The notes under the pieces were generated by a model, which saw only the letters and a list, made by a program, of their open reading frames with translations, made no database searches and was not told the origin of the DNA. This document shows positions 36,945 through 45,543 of a DNA stretch of 64,000 nt, one piece after another. A program made the translations under genes and the position numbers. This DNA comes from OLB11 sp041392835 (lineage in GTDB: Bacteria > Bacteroidota > Bacteroidia > Chitinophagales > Chitinophagaceae), in NCBI GenBank assembly GCA_041392835.1, contig JAWKLF010000002.1:248001-312000 (forward strand), read 5' to 3'. Each line of letters opens with the position of its first letter. Within the stretch, counting starts at the first letter, position 1.

Positions 36945-36959
36945 ACAAAACACTACTCT

Positions 36960-36995
36960 AAAAAAGCTATCTAAAAATTTAGATAGCTTTTTTTA
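36960..36995 (+). terminator. Rho-independent terminator of mdh
   Basis: Stem AAAAAGCTATCTA / TAGATAGCTTTTT with a short A/T loop, ending in a run of seven T residues, 16 bases after the mdh stop. Confidence 0.85.
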
Positions 36996-37126
36996 TGCTG
37001 AATTGTGTAGCTAAAGCATAGTATTTTTTTATATATTTATTTAGATTTAAGTATTTATTATAGAACTATTTAATGTTAATCAAATAAAATAATCATAAGT
37101 TTGATTTTTAAAAAACAATACAATAT

Positions 37127-37621
37127 ATGACACTGAATGAAACTTTATTAGCCGAATTAAAACAAGAAGCGCAAGCCACTCGCAAACTTTTAGAACGAGT
37201 GCCATTAGAAAAAGGCGAGTACAAACCTCACGAAAAATCCATGACCCTGCTACGCTTAGCTACCCATGTAGCTGAGATTTCAGGATGGTGGAAAGAATGC
37301 TTACTTCACGATGAATTGGATTTTGCGAAAGCCGATTTCACACCTAAAGCCATTAACTCTACTGAAGAATTGCTTGCTTACCATGACACCTTGTTGGCAA
37401 ATGCCGAAAAAATATTAAATGAAACACCCGAAAGTGAATTTGAAAAACCATGGACTATGCGCCAAGGAGAAATGATATTTTTTACATTACCTAAAAAAGT
37501 AGTTGTTCGTACTTGGTGTCTAAATCATTTATATCACCATCGAGCACAGTTAGGTGTTTATCTTCGTATGCTGGACATTGCTCTGCCAGGCATTTATGGC
37601 CCAAGTGCAGACGAGCAATAG
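37127..37621 (+). CDS. DinB-family protein
   Basis: A 164-residue four-helix-bundle protein. The pattern RKLLERVPLEKGEYKPHEKS, then LLRLATHVAEISGWW, with a final NHLYHHRAQLGVYLRMLDI, gives the three metal-ligand histidines of the DinB/YfiT superfamily. The family includes damage-inducible proteins and thiol-dependent enzymes, but for most members, including this one, the reaction is unknown. The neighbours do not help. The start has no competing upstream codon. Confidence 0.85.
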   Translation: MTLNETLLAELKQEAQATRKLLERVPLEKGEYKPHEKSMTLLRLATHVAEISGWWKECLLHDELDFAKADFTPKAINSTEELLAYHDTLLANAEKILNETPESEFEKPWTMRQGEMIFFTLPKKVVVRTWCLNHLYHHRAQLGVYLRMLDIALPGIYGPSADEQ

Positions 37622-37662
37622 CATAAGCAGATAGCAAAACTAATTTAAAATCTAGACAGGCA

Positions 37663-38154
37663 TTAAGAAGAAAGTTCTTCAAAATAACCTGTCTTTTTAT
37701 TTTTCTGAACATTGCTGGCTAAAAAATATCTGCCGTTCATGGCAATATAAACACCATGCGGAAGGCTCTGCGAAAAGGCCAATGCACTACCCATATTAAA
37801 CAAGCCATCGCTAGAGCCAAGCGAATACGGTATCAAAGCGCCTGTTAAAACTATTGTTTTTGGAAATTGATGTTTTTGGATTTCTAAGGCAGTTTCTACC
37901 ATCGTATCGGTGCCATGAGTGATGACTATTTTATCTTCTTCACATTTTTCGCATTGCGAAATTATTAGTGCCCTGTCATCATCGGTCATGTCGAGGCTGT
38001 CTATCATCATGAGTGTTCTAATATGCACCTCTGTTGTATTTCTACCACGCTCCAAAATTTCGCCGACATTAGTATCGTTGAAAAATAATTTTCCATTGAT
38101 TAAATCATATTCTTTGTCAAAAGTGCCGCCTGTTATAAATAGTCTGATAGCCAT
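37663..38154 (-). CDS. Short asparaginase-domain protein
   Basis: The 163-residue protein corresponds to the N-terminal domain of type I/II L-asparaginases: the nucleophile threonine loop in ITGGTFDKEYD, the second active-site motif VITHGTDTMVETAL, and VLTGALIPYSLGSSDG. The C-terminal asparaginase domain is missing, but this short form is a stand-alone family in Bacteroidota rather than a truncation. Hydrolysis of an amide substrate is likely, the exact substrate unknown. It is last in a leftward run from rsfS through yidD, separated by 77 bases. Confidence 0.8.
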   Translation of the reverse strand: MAIRLFITGGTFDKEYDLINGKLFFNDTNVGEILERGRNTTEVHIRTLMMIDSLDMTDDDRALIISQCEKCEEDKIVITHGTDTMVETALEIQKHQFPKTIVLTGALIPYSLGSSDGLFNMGSALAFSQSLPHGVYIAMNGRYFLASNVQKNKKTGYFEELSS

Positions 38155-38231
38155 TTCCGATTAGATTTCTGTAAATATAAAAAAAGTTTGTGTATATTTT
38201 TTTTGAAATTAGAAAAGCAAACTATGGCTCT

Positions 38232-38456
38232 TTAAGGTACAGGATCATAACCATGCCCACCCCAAGGTGCACACCTTGAAATGCGTTTTATACCAAGCCA
38301 AAAACCTTTTAGAATACCATGTTTTAGCAATGCTTCTTTGGCATACTCAGAGCAGCTAGGTGTATATCTACATTTATTGGTACCTAAAAAAGGAGATAGG
38401 GCTAACTGATAAAATTTGATTAATCCAATGAGTATATGTAGTGTTATTTTTTTCAA
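38232..38456 (-). CDS. yidD: Membrane protein insertion efficiency factor YidD
   Basis: The 74-residue protein contains the full YidD signature: LIKFYQLALSPFLGTNKCRY, TPSCSEYAKEALLKHG and RCAPWGGHGYDPVP, with three conserved cysteines and an amphipathic N-terminal helix. It assists YidC-dependent membrane insertion. Its start overlaps the stop of the LUD gene by 4 bases (ATGA-type), so the two are translationally coupled. Confidence 0.95.
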   Translation of the reverse strand: MKKITLHILIGLIKFYQLALSPFLGTNKCRYTPSCSEYAKEALLKHGILKGFWLGIKRISRCAPWGGHGYDPVP

Positions 38457-39094
38457 CGTGTTTCATCTATATAAAAAACGTACACTTCCTTTGGACCATG
38501 CACACCCACTACTAATGTTTTTTCTATATCTGCTGTTCTACTCGGACCCGTTGTCAAACTTATCATTGAAGGTAGATTGTCTTGGTATTTGTCTTGCAGT
38601 TTTTGGATAGCCTCATCTAAATTCCAAACTACCTGATTGGCAAATGCTACCGTAATATGAATAGGGGCATACACAGGCAGTGCTCTACCATAGGGTTGCG
38701 CTGCACTAAGCACTACACTACCAGTACGTGCTACTATGCACTCGCATGTTGAAATGCCAACTTGTATATCCTGCATGGTTTGGTCTGCTTTTTTTAATGG
38801 AAAAAGTGTATCATTAAATAAATCTAAAAGGTATGGGTCTTTACAATGTATTGTATTCCATCGTAAGGTATCCATAAGTGTAGTAAGCTGTTGTACTAAC
38901 TCATTTTCGTTAGCACAATAAACAAATTTACCGCCCAATTTTTGAAATTCTTGTACAAAAACTTCTTCTATAGGCTGATTGCTTTGGGTGTAAATAGCGT
39001 GTTCTTGTTCGGCCTCAGGAAAAGGCATAGGGGCCGGATTGTTGGTCAGTGCCTTTCTAATTTTTTTTAATATATTTTCCTTTGCTGAATTCAA
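38453..39094 (-). CDS. LUD-domain protein (LutC/YkgG family)
   Basis: The 213-residue protein ends with the LUD-domain core: ISTCECIVARTGSVVLSAAQ, then RALPVYAPIHITVAFANQVV and SLTTGPSRTADIEKTLVVG with VHGPKEVYVFYID. LutC is a subunit of lactate oxidase LutABC, but LutA and LutB are absent here, and stand-alone LUD proteins next to ftsH are common in Bacteroidota, so lactate use is uncertain. It is 6 bases downstream of ftsH and overlaps yidD. Confidence 0.85.
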   Translation of the reverse strand: MNSAKENILKKIRKALTNNPAPMPFPEAEQEHAIYTQSNQPIEEVFVQEFQKLGGKFVYCANENELVQQLTTLMDTLRWNTIHCKDPYLLDLFNDTLFPLKKADQTMQDIQVGISTCECIVARTGSVVLSAAQPYGRALPVYAPIHITVAFANQVVWNLDEAIQKLQDKYQDNLPSMISLTTGPSRTADIEKTLVVGVHGPKEVYVFYIDETR

Positions 39095-39100
39095 GGCGTA

Positions 39101-41137
39101 TTAATTCGATTGGGTTTCTGCTGTTGTTGTTTCGTTGTTTGTTTCGGCTGGCTGAGTAGTTTTATCATCACTAATGATATAAGCCTCTTCGGGCATATCA
39201 TAAGGTCTTTTGCCTATCAAAGATTCCAAATCATCTTTGTACAATACTTCTTTTTCCAAAAGGGCTTCTGCTATAATTTTTACTTCGTTTACTTTTTCGG
39301 CCAGTAGTTTTTTTACTCTCATATAGGCCTTATCTGATAATTGTCGCACTTCATCATCTATGAGTTTGCCTGTTTCTTCAGAATATGGTTTTTGAAATGA
39401 GCCTTCGCTCTGAGGATCATAAAAAGATATATTACCTATCTTATCATTCATACCATATATAGACACCATGGCATAGGCCATTTTGGTTACTTGTTGCAAG
39501 TCGGACAAGGCTCCAGTGCTTATACGCCCAAATACCATTTCTTCTACAGCGCGGCCGCCCAACGCCATAGCCATTCTATCTTCCAGCTCTTCTTTTAGGG
39601 TTAAGTATTTTTCTTTGGGTAGGTATTGAGCATAGCCCAAAGCTGCTTCGCCTCGTGGCACTATAGTTACTTTTACTAAAGGATAGGCATGTTCTAAGAA
39701 CCAACCCGACACAGCATGTCCTGCTTCATGGTAAGCAATTACTTTTTTCTCATCGGGCGAAATGATTTTATTTTTCTTTTCCAAACCGCCAATTATTCTG
39801 TCTATTGCATCATTAAAATCATCAATATTGACTTCTGTTTTACCTTTTCGAGCAGCTATCAAAGCTGCTTCATTACATACATTCGCTATATCGGCACCGG
39901 CAAAGCCAGGTGTTTGAGCAGCTAATTTGTGTATATCTAAGTTGGGTGCTTTTTTTAATCCTTTAAGATGCACTTTGAAAATACTTTCTCTTCCTGCCAA
40001 ATCCGGAATGTCTATTGAAATTTGTCTATCAAAACGACCTGGTCTAAGAAGCGCACTATCTAATACATCTGGGCGGTTGGTAGCTGCTAAGACTATAATG
40101 CCACTATCACCACTAAAACCATCCATTTCTACAAGCATTTGATTCAATGTATTTTCTCTTTCATCGTTGGCCATCATTTGGTTTTTGCCTCTGGCACGCC
40201 CTATGGCATCTATTTCATCAATAAAAATAATACAGGGCGACTTTTCTCTAGCTTGTTTAAACAAATCTCGTACACGACTAGCTCCAACGCCTACAAACAT
40301 TTCTACAAAGTCTGAACCACTCATACTAAAAAAAGGCACTTGAGCTTCGCCAGCCATGGCTTTTGCCAAAAGAGTTTTGCCCGTGCCTGGAGGTCCTACT
40401 AACAAGCATCCTTTGGGAATTTTGCCACCCAATGCTGTGTATTTTTTAGGATTTTTTAAAAAATCTACTATTTCCATAACTTCTACTTTGGCCTCATCCA
40501 AACCTGCTACGTCATTAAACGTAATATTGACTTTGGTACCTTTGTCAAACAATTGTGCTTTAGATTTTCCGATATTAAATATACCTCCTGGGCCTCCACC
40601 ACTAGCACCACCACCCATTTTTCGCATAAGTAATACCCAAAGCCCTATCATGAGTAAAATAGGAACTATAAATTGCAATAAAAAACTAAGTATGCCGCTT
40701 CGTGTGTCTTCGATATAGGATATTTTGATTTGCTGATTGATGCCAAAATCTTTTTGCGCATCTTTCATGTCTTCTCTAAATTGATCTATACTACCAATAC
40801 TAAATTCGTATTGAGGGCCTTTGGTATTATTATTGAGCTGAGTCAATAAGTTTTTGAATTTAGGATGGCTCAAGCTATCCTTGTCTAAATACACTTCTAC
40901 ATTGCGCGAAATGACCACCATACTATCTACCAAACCGGTTTGAATAAAACGTTGGTTGATGGTTTGAAAACTTTCGGTTTGAGTATGTCTACCAAAGTCT
41001 TTGCCCCAAAACTGGAGTACTATAATAGCAACAAAAAACAAACCATATATCCAAAATAAATTGAATTTGGGTCCTTTGTTGTTCGGCTTTTTGGGAGTTT
41101 GAGGGGGTGTATTTAAAGGTATTTTATTTTCTTCCAT
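39101..41137 (-). CDS. ftsH: ATP-dependent zinc metalloprotease FtsH
   Basis: A 678-residue inner-membrane protease. Two transmembrane segments (IYGLFFVAIIVLQFWG near residue 30 and ILSFLLQFIVPILLMIGLWV near 150) flank a periplasmic domain. The AAA+ module has Walker A GPPGTGKTLLAKA (about 249), Walker B IIFIDEIDAIGR and the SRH RPGRFDRQ, and the peptidase domain has the zinc motif HEAGHAVSGW (about 472). The pore motif is the usual FVGVGASRVRD. It degrades membrane and regulatory proteins. It lies between rsfS (53 bases upstream) and the LUD gene. Confidence 0.97.
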   Translation of the reverse strand: MEENKIPLNTPPQTPKKPNNKGPKFNLFWIYGLFFVAIIVLQFWGKDFGRHTQTESFQTINQRFIQTGLVDSMVVISRNVEVYLDKDSLSHPKFKNLLTQLNNNTKGPQYEFSIGSIDQFREDMKDAQKDFGINQQIKISYIEDTRSGILSFLLQFIVPILLMIGLWVLLMRKMGGGASGGGPGGIFNIGKSKAQLFDKGTKVNITFNDVAGLDEAKVEVMEIVDFLKNPKKYTALGGKIPKGCLLVGPPGTGKTLLAKAMAGEAQVPFFSMSGSDFVEMFVGVGASRVRDLFKQAREKSPCIIFIDEIDAIGRARGKNQMMANDERENTLNQMLVEMDGFSGDSGIIVLAATNRPDVLDSALLRPGRFDRQISIDIPDLAGRESIFKVHLKGLKKAPNLDIHKLAAQTPGFAGADIANVCNEAALIAARKGKTEVNIDDFNDAIDRIIGGLEKKNKIISPDEKKVIAYHEAGHAVSGWFLEHAYPLVKVTIVPRGEAALGYAQYLPKEKYLTLKEELEDRMAMALGGRAVEEMVFGRISTGALSDLQQVTKMAYAMVSIYGMNDKIGNISFYDPQSEGSFQKPYSEETGKLIDDEVRQLSDKAYMRVKKLLAEKVNEVKIIAEALLEKEVLYKDDLESLIGKRPYDMPEEAYIISDDKTTQPAETNNETTTAETQSN

Positions 41138-41190
41138 GATAGTATTCTTATACGGTGTTAGCTAGGCCAACGTGTTGTTTTTTTTTAAAA

Positions 41191-41589
41191 TTATTCATCT
41201 ACATGCTGCTTCGACGTTGCATCTTGCCACATATCTTCCAGATTATAAAAGGCTCTGGCTTGTGGCATCATACAGTGTACAATGACATCTACATAGTCTA
41301 AAAGTACCCATTGGTCTCCTTGTTTTCCACTAAAACAGTAGGGATTTTCGCCACAGTTTTCTTTTACTCTTTTTTCTACATTGTCGGCTATGGCTTTGAC
41401 CAGTGTGGGATTGCCTGCTTCGCAAATAATAAAAAAATCGGCTACGGCTTCGGGAATTTTTTTTAGGTTTAAACTAATAATTTCCTCTCCTTTTTTTTCC
41501 TGTATGGCACTTATTATGGTTTTAATAATTCGGCTATTGGTAGTCAATGTGGAGGATGTATTGGATGCTCTTGGTGTCGTTTCTTTCAA
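41191..41589 (-). CDS. rsfS: Ribosomal silencing factor RsfS
   Basis: The 132-residue protein has the RsfS/Iojap pattern: NLKKIPEAVADFFIICEAGN, then VEKRVKENCGENPYCFSGKQ and GDQWVLLDYVDVIVHCM with the final FYNLEDMWQDA. It binds ribosomal protein uL14 and blocks subunit joining under starvation. It opens the leftward rsfS-ftsH-LUD-yidD run and is divergent from birA across 70 bases. Confidence 0.93.
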   Translation of the reverse strand: MKETTPRASNTSSTLTTNSRIIKTIISAIQEKKGEEIISLNLKKIPEAVADFFIICEAGNPTLVKAIADNVEKRVKENCGENPYCFSGKQGDQWVLLDYVDVIVHCMMPQARAFYNLEDMWQDATSKQHVDE

Positions 41590-41637
41590 GTAATAAAAAA
41601 ATATTTTTTTGAGTGAATGTATTTATGTATTATTTTA

Positions 41638-41645
41638 CAAATCTA
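41638..41645 (-). promoter_or_regulatory. Probable -7 element for rsfS
   Basis: On the minus strand TAGATTTG fits TAnnTTTG, 49 bases upstream of the rsfS start. I see no clear TTTG partner upstream, so support is moderate. Confidence 0.35.
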
Positions 41646-41659
41646 ATGTAAACAGTTGA

Positions 41660-42412
41660 ATGCGAAAAAAATCGATTTTTGGTGATCACATTATCGAATT
41701 GAATGAAATTGATAGTACCAACAACTATGCCATGCAACTTATTAATGAAGGAATGGCAGAAAATGGTATGATTATTCGTGCAGATATGCAAACGCATGGC
41801 AAAGGGCAGCATGGAAATAACTGGATTTCGGAAAGACGAAGCAACTTGCTAATGTCCGCTATTATAGAAATAGAGGGTCTTAGCATTGAAAAGCAGTTTT
41901 TGTTTAATGCTTTTACTAGTGTGGCTATAGCCGAAATGCTAATGCAACAATATGACATGAAGGAAGTAAGTATTAAGTGGCCTAATGACATATATGCAGA
42001 TAAGCAAAAGATAGCAGGCATATTAATAGAAAATAGCATACGAGGCAACCAATGGACGCATGCCATTATTGGTATTGGTTTAAACATAAATCAAAAGGGA
42101 TTTGAAGATATGAACCGAGCTACCTCGATGTATATGAAAACAAAACAGCTGTATAAAGTATCTCAGGTTATGAAAGTGTTGATTAAATATCTAAATCAAT
42201 CGTTTCAACTTTTACTTCAAGAGCCCGAACAACTTTTGATAAATTTTAATCAGCTCTTATTGTATTACGAAAAAGAAATTCTTTATAAAAAGAAGTATGA
42301 GACTTATAAGGGCATTTTGCAAGGTGTAGATGAATGGGGGCATTTAAAAATCACTGGCGATGGCAAAACTCATTTGTTTAAGCACAAAGAAATAGAACTT
42401 ATTATTTCATAA
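41660..42412 (+). CDS. birA: Biotin-[acetyl-CoA-carboxylase] ligase BirA, short form
   Basis: The 250-residue protein lacks the DNA-binding N-terminal domain of E. coli BirA and is a pure ligase. Motifs: IDSTNNYAM, the biotinoyl-AMP-binding loop QTHGKGQHGNNW, IKWPNDIYADKQKIAGILIE, and GIGLNINQ. It attaches biotin to carboxylase carrier proteins. A small SH3-like C-terminal domain follows. It is divergent from rsfS and convergent with batC; the 170-base gap to batC holds no clear signal. Confidence 0.92.
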   Translation: MRKKSIFGDHIIELNEIDSTNNYAMQLINEGMAENGMIIRADMQTHGKGQHGNNWISERRSNLLMSAIIEIEGLSIEKQFLFNAFTSVAIAEMLMQQYDMKEVSIKWPNDIYADKQKIAGILIENSIRGNQWTHAIIGIGLNINQKGFEDMNRATSMYMKTKQLYKVSQVMKVLIKYLNQSFQLLLQEPEQLLINFNQLLLYYEKEILYKKKYETYKGILQGVDEWGHLKITGDGKTHLFKHKEIELIIS

Positions 42413-42582
42413 AAACGTTTACCCCGACTTAGAAAATCATCATTTTAGATTTTTTAAAAAATCCGAAGTGGACTGATTTTATTACCTGTACCGATCCAAT
42501 TTCAAGGTATAGAGTTAAGCGAAATTATATTGTCATCGGTAATCGTTTATGCCATTGGCGAATGCCAATGCATAATTTGGGT

Positions 42583-43380
42583 TTACCAATCTTTTTGTTG
42601 TTTTACCCCTACACCTTTAGCCTTATCTTTTTTCTCTTTTAATTTTTTTTCTTCTTGGCTTAGAGCATTTAGCAATTGGTCTGCTTGTTGCTTGCTGAGT
42701 TTGCTTGGCATGGGTTGTGGCTTGTTTTGCTCTTGCTTGTCTTTGGGCTCTTTGTCAGATTGTTGCTCTTGATTTTTTTGATCTTGTTCTTGTTTATTCT
42801 TTTCTTCTTGTTCTTGCTTTTGTTTGTCTTGCTGTTTTTCTTTTTCTTTTGGATCTTGTTGATTTTGCTTAGGCTGTTGCTCCTGATTTTTGTCTTGGTT
42901 TTTATCTTTTTCTTTAGGGTCTTGGTTTTTATCTTTTTGATTGTTTTGTTTTTGTTCTTCTTCTTTTTTCTTTTTGGCGTAAGCTAAATTGTACTGAGCA
43001 TTTGGGTTATTGGGTTTGTTTTTTAAGCTTTCTTTGTAAGACGCTATAGCCTCGTCCCATTTTTTTTCGTGTATAGCTATATTGCCCATATTATACATTG
43101 CATCTGCTTTCAAATTTTTGTCCAAGGTAGAAGCATAGGCTTGTTTATAATGGGTTTTGGCTTGTTCCATTTGCTTTAATGCGTATAGTGTATTGGCTTT
43201 GTTAAAATGGGCTATAGCATTATTTTTTCTTTGGCTAAGTGCCTTATCATACTGACTTAGGGCCTTTTGAAATTCACTTTTTTTGTAGTATGTATTGCCT
43301 GTATAGACTTGCTCATTACTTGTTTGTGCTTTTACAACAAGTTCACTTAAACACAATAAACTAATAATCCAATAGCGCAT
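42583..43380 (-). CDS. batC: TPR protein of the Bat (aerotolerance) type, BatC-like
   Basis: A 265-residue exported protein: signal peptide (RYWIISLLCLSELVVKAQ), three to four TPR units (YTGNTYYKKSEFQKALSQYD, ADAMYNMGNIAIHEKKWDEA), then a 100-residue low-complexity tract of K, Q, E, D and N, and a short conserved C-terminus (KLSKQQADQLLNALSQEEK). This architecture directly downstream of a BatB-like VWA protein identifies BatC. Bat proteins are linked to oxidative stress tolerance in Bacteroidota. It is 4 bases from batB. batA and batD are not adjacent, which is unusual. Confidence 0.82.
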   Translation of the reverse strand: MRYWIISLLCLSELVVKAQTSNEQVYTGNTYYKKSEFQKALSQYDKALSQRKNNAIAHFNKANTLYALKQMEQAKTHYKQAYASTLDKNLKADAMYNMGNIAIHEKKWDEAIASYKESLKNKPNNPNAQYNLAYAKKKKEEEQKQNNQKDKNQDPKEKDKNQDKNQEQQPKQNQQDPKEKEKQQDKQKQEQEEKNKQEQDQKNQEQQSDKEPKDKQEQNKPQPMPSKLSKQQADQLLNALSQEEKKLKEKKDKAKGVGVKQQKDW

Positions 43381-43384
43381 GGTT

Positions 43385-44377
43385 TTATATTTTTTGTTGA
43401 GCAGGAATACAATGTTCTATAAAAAGAAACAAGAAAGATAAGGCTAAAAAGTATTGAAAATAATGATTGTAATCGGTAAATAAACTTTCACCAAAACCCT
43501 TTTGTTCTTGCGAGTTGATTTCCAATGCCAAAGACTCGGCATTGTTTTCAGCATGGCTTAGCAATTGATATTTTCCGTTGCTGGCACTGGCTATTTCTTG
43601 CAGTATATCTTCGTTCAATTTAGAAACGATGATCTTGCCATCTTCATCTTTTTTTAGCTCACCACTATCTTCATCTATCAGTGTAGTACCCTCTACAGAT
43701 CCTATGCCCACCGTGTGGATGATGATACCTTCTTCGTATGCTTTTTTGGCTTCTTGTAAGGCATCTTTGTCGTGATCTTCGCCATCGCTTATCAGTACTA
43801 TGCACTTGTATTTGGTATCTTTGGTATTAAAAGATTGCTTTGCCATTTGTATAGCATCGTGCAACACTGTGCCCTGAGATGGTACCATATTGGGCGATGC
43901 CAAGCTTAAATTCATCTGCAAGGCATTCATATCGCTTGTAAGTGGCACCGAAACATAGGCCCTGCCTGCAAACAAGACAAGCCCCATTCTATTGTTACTT
44001 AATTTTTGTATAAGCTTATAAATAAATTGTTTTGATTTTTCGATACGACTAGGTGCTACATCCTTAGCCAACATGCTTTTACTCACATCTAATACTAGCA
44101 TAATGTCCTGACCCTTGCGCTGAATTTTTTGTGTATTTCGGCCCGCTTGCAAATTGGCAAGACCTACTATACCAAAAAACAAGGCTGCCAACATTAGTAC
44201 AAATTTTAGTAATTTTCTTTTGGAGCTATATTGTGGCATTAATTTTTCCACTAAATGCACATCACCAAGTCGCTCTATTTTTTTCTTTCTATTTTTTATA
44301 TACGCCATATAAAGTAGAGCAAGCAAAGGCAATATAGCCAATAGGTAAAGATATTCTATATGTTGAAAGCGCAACAT
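43385..44377 (-). CDS. batB: VWA-domain membrane protein, BatB-like
   Basis: I choose MLRFQHIEYLYLLAILPLLA; an ATG three codons upstream is also open. The protein has two N-terminal transmembrane helices, a von Willebrand A domain with the MIDAS motif DVSKSMLAKD and later LVLFAGRAYVSVPLTSD and LISDGEDHD, and a C-terminal membrane helix (FLALSFLFLFIEH). BatB belongs to the Bat complex of the cytoplasmic membrane. Coupled to batC. It is divergent from iscU; the BatA paralogue usually found upstream is missing. Confidence 0.85.
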   Translation of the reverse strand: MLRFQHIEYLYLLAILPLLALLYMAYIKNRKKKIERLGDVHLVEKLMPQYSSKRKLLKFVLMLAALFFGIVGLANLQAGRNTQKIQRKGQDIMLVLDVSKSMLAKDVAPSRIEKSKQFIYKLIQKLSNNRMGLVLFAGRAYVSVPLTSDMNALQMNLSLASPNMVPSQGTVLHDAIQMAKQSFNTKDTKYKCIVLISDGEDHDKDALQEAKKAYEEGIIIHTVGIGSVEGTTLIDEDSGELKKDEDGKIIVSKLNEDILQEIASASNGKYQLLSHAENNAESLALEINSQEQKGFGESLFTDYNHYFQYFLALSFLFLFIEHCIPAQQKI

Positions 44378-44483
44378 GAAGCACAAATGTACGGGTAAGC
44401 AAAAAGGCTTTTGCGATTTTTAATTCATTTTTAACACTCCCCCTCCTTTTCATCAATTTTATTGATATAGAATCTGATTTTTA

Positions 44484-44516
44484 TTTGGCACTTGCCTATT
44501 TAAGACGCTATATTTG
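44484..44516 (+). promoter_or_regulatory. Bacteroidota-type promoter of iscU
   Basis: TTTG (44484-44487) and TATATTTG (44509-44516) with a 21-base spacer fit the -33/-7 consensus; the iscU start follows 25 bases later. Confidence 0.65.
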
Positions 44517-44541
44517 TATTGAATATTAAAAACTTTACATC

Positions 44542-44958
44542 ATGGCATACTCTGAAAAAGTAATAGAACACTATAACAATCCTAAAAATGTTGGCACCTT
44601 AGACAAATCAAAAAACAATGTTGGCACAGGCTTAGTAGGAGCTCCAGAATGTGGCGATGTGATGCGTTTACAAATAGAGGTTGATGAAGCTGGCATTATA
44701 CAAAATGCTAAATTCAAGACTTTTGGATGCGGATCGGCTATAGCTTCATCGAGTGTAGCCACAGAGTGGCTCAAAGGCAAAAACATAGATGACGCTGTAA
44801 AAATTGACAATATGGACATAGTAGAAGAGTTGAATTTGCCTCCGGTAAAAATTCACTGCTCTGTACTTGCCGAAGATGCTATTAAGGCTGCTATCAATGA
44901 TTATAGAGTTAAAAATGGACTTCCTGCCTTAGAAAGCAAAGAAAAAATTGTTCACTAA
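44542..44958 (+). CDS. iscU: Iron-sulfur cluster assembly scaffold IscU
   Basis: The 138-residue protein has all three cluster-ligand cysteines, C37 (GAPECGD), C63 (TFGCGSAIASSS) and C106 (KIHCSVLAEDAI), with the ligand-tuning aspartate D39. The chaperone-binding segment LPPVK is present. It builds Fe-S clusters with sulfur from IscS and passes them to apo-proteins. iscS is not adjacent in the window. Its own promoter lies at 44484. Confidence 0.95.
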   Translation: MAYSEKVIEHYNNPKNVGTLDKSKNNVGTGLVGAPECGDVMRLQIEVDEAGIIQNAKFKTFGCGSAIASSSVATEWLKGKNIDDAVKIDNMDIVEELNLPPVKIHCSVLAEDAIKAAINDYRVKNGLPALESKEKIVH

Positions 44959-45169
44959 TCCGATTCTTTATTTTAAATATATCCAAAGGCTTGCTATACA
45001 GGTTTAATTTTTCTTTTCGATATAGTTTACAATAGATAGTTTTTGATTTTCTATCCCGATGAAAAATCGGGACTTATCCGTGCTTACCCTGACATATCCG
45101 TATAATCCCGACAAAAAAATTGGGAAAGATTTTGATGTAGTAGTTTAAGATATTGAGCTGAAACTCCGT

Positions 45170-45189
45170 GGTTTGTGTCCTCACAAACC
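45170..45189. repeat. REP-like palindrome, left copy
   Basis: GGTTTGTGTCCTCACAAACC: 8-bp arms and a 4-base loop. A related palindrome lies exactly 200 bases to the right, and a RAYT transposase remnant lies between. Confidence 0.65.
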
Positions 45190-45201
45190 TCTCTATTTTC
45201 A

Positions 45202-45369
45202 TTATACTCTATCAAAATAATGTTTTATGAAAGTAAATCTACTAAAATTATTACAATAATCAAATGCTGAAGACCAAAAGTAATTCTCGGGTTCTGAAGC
45301 TAAATTCCAATGTTCTTGCAAAGGATTATTATGACAATAGGCTAATTTTTGTTGTGCCATTATTGGAAT
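45202..45369 (-). pseudogene. REP-associated tyrosine transposase (RAYT) C-terminal remnant
   Basis: The minus-strand frame reads KLAYCHNNPLQEHWNLASEP, ENYFWSSAFDYC, and FIKHYFDRV before the stop. In RAYT/IS200-like TnpA_REP proteins the end reads Y.HNNP....W....EDY.WSSA. The catalytic HUH and tyrosine parts are missing. The remnant is bracketed by REP-like palindromes, as RAYT elements are. The surrounding 44959-45543 spacer also contains several short hairpins (CCCGAT..ATCGGG near 45057, CACAGCTTCGCTGTG near 45447). Confidence 0.65.
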
Positions 45370-45389
45370 GGTTTGTGGGGACACAAACC
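45370..45389. repeat. REP-like palindrome, right copy
   Basis: GGTTTGTGGGGACACAAACC, matching the palindrome at 45170 in its arms with an altered loop. Confidence 0.65.
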
Positions 45390-45516
45390 AAGGGTGAAAA
45401 TTAAAAGGTGTGGCGAAGCCACTTGTATTTTTTTTGCCCCTTTTTTCACAGCTTCGCTGTGTGTATATTTTTGCCCCTTTTTTGACTTGCTTTGCAAGGT
45501 TTGGAATAAGAAAACA

Positions 45517-45540
45517 AGAGCCACCAAATTTGGTGGCTCT
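45517..45540 (-). terminator. Terminator of the lipoprotein gene
   Basis: Stem AGAGCCACCAAA / TTTGGTGGCTCT immediately beyond the lipoprotein stop, followed on the minus strand by a T-rich tract. Confidence 0.7.
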
Positions 45541-45543
45541 GTT

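Noticed and set aside
37663..38154. Asparaginase gene truncated by a stop.
   Set aside because: Ends cleanly after the N-terminal domain and stand-alone single-domain members of this length are a common family in Bacteroidota; no C-terminal remnant is visible downstream.
42676..42987. Long hydrophobic open frame on the plus strand opposite batC (rich in L, F, V).
   Set aside because: It is the antisense of the K/Q/E-rich low-complexity tract of BatC; composition alone explains the apparent membrane protein.
45057..45130. Short repeated CCCGAT/ATCGGG hairpins as a possible CRISPR or riboswitch.
   Set aside because: Only two short, irregular units without spacers of constant length and no associated gene.
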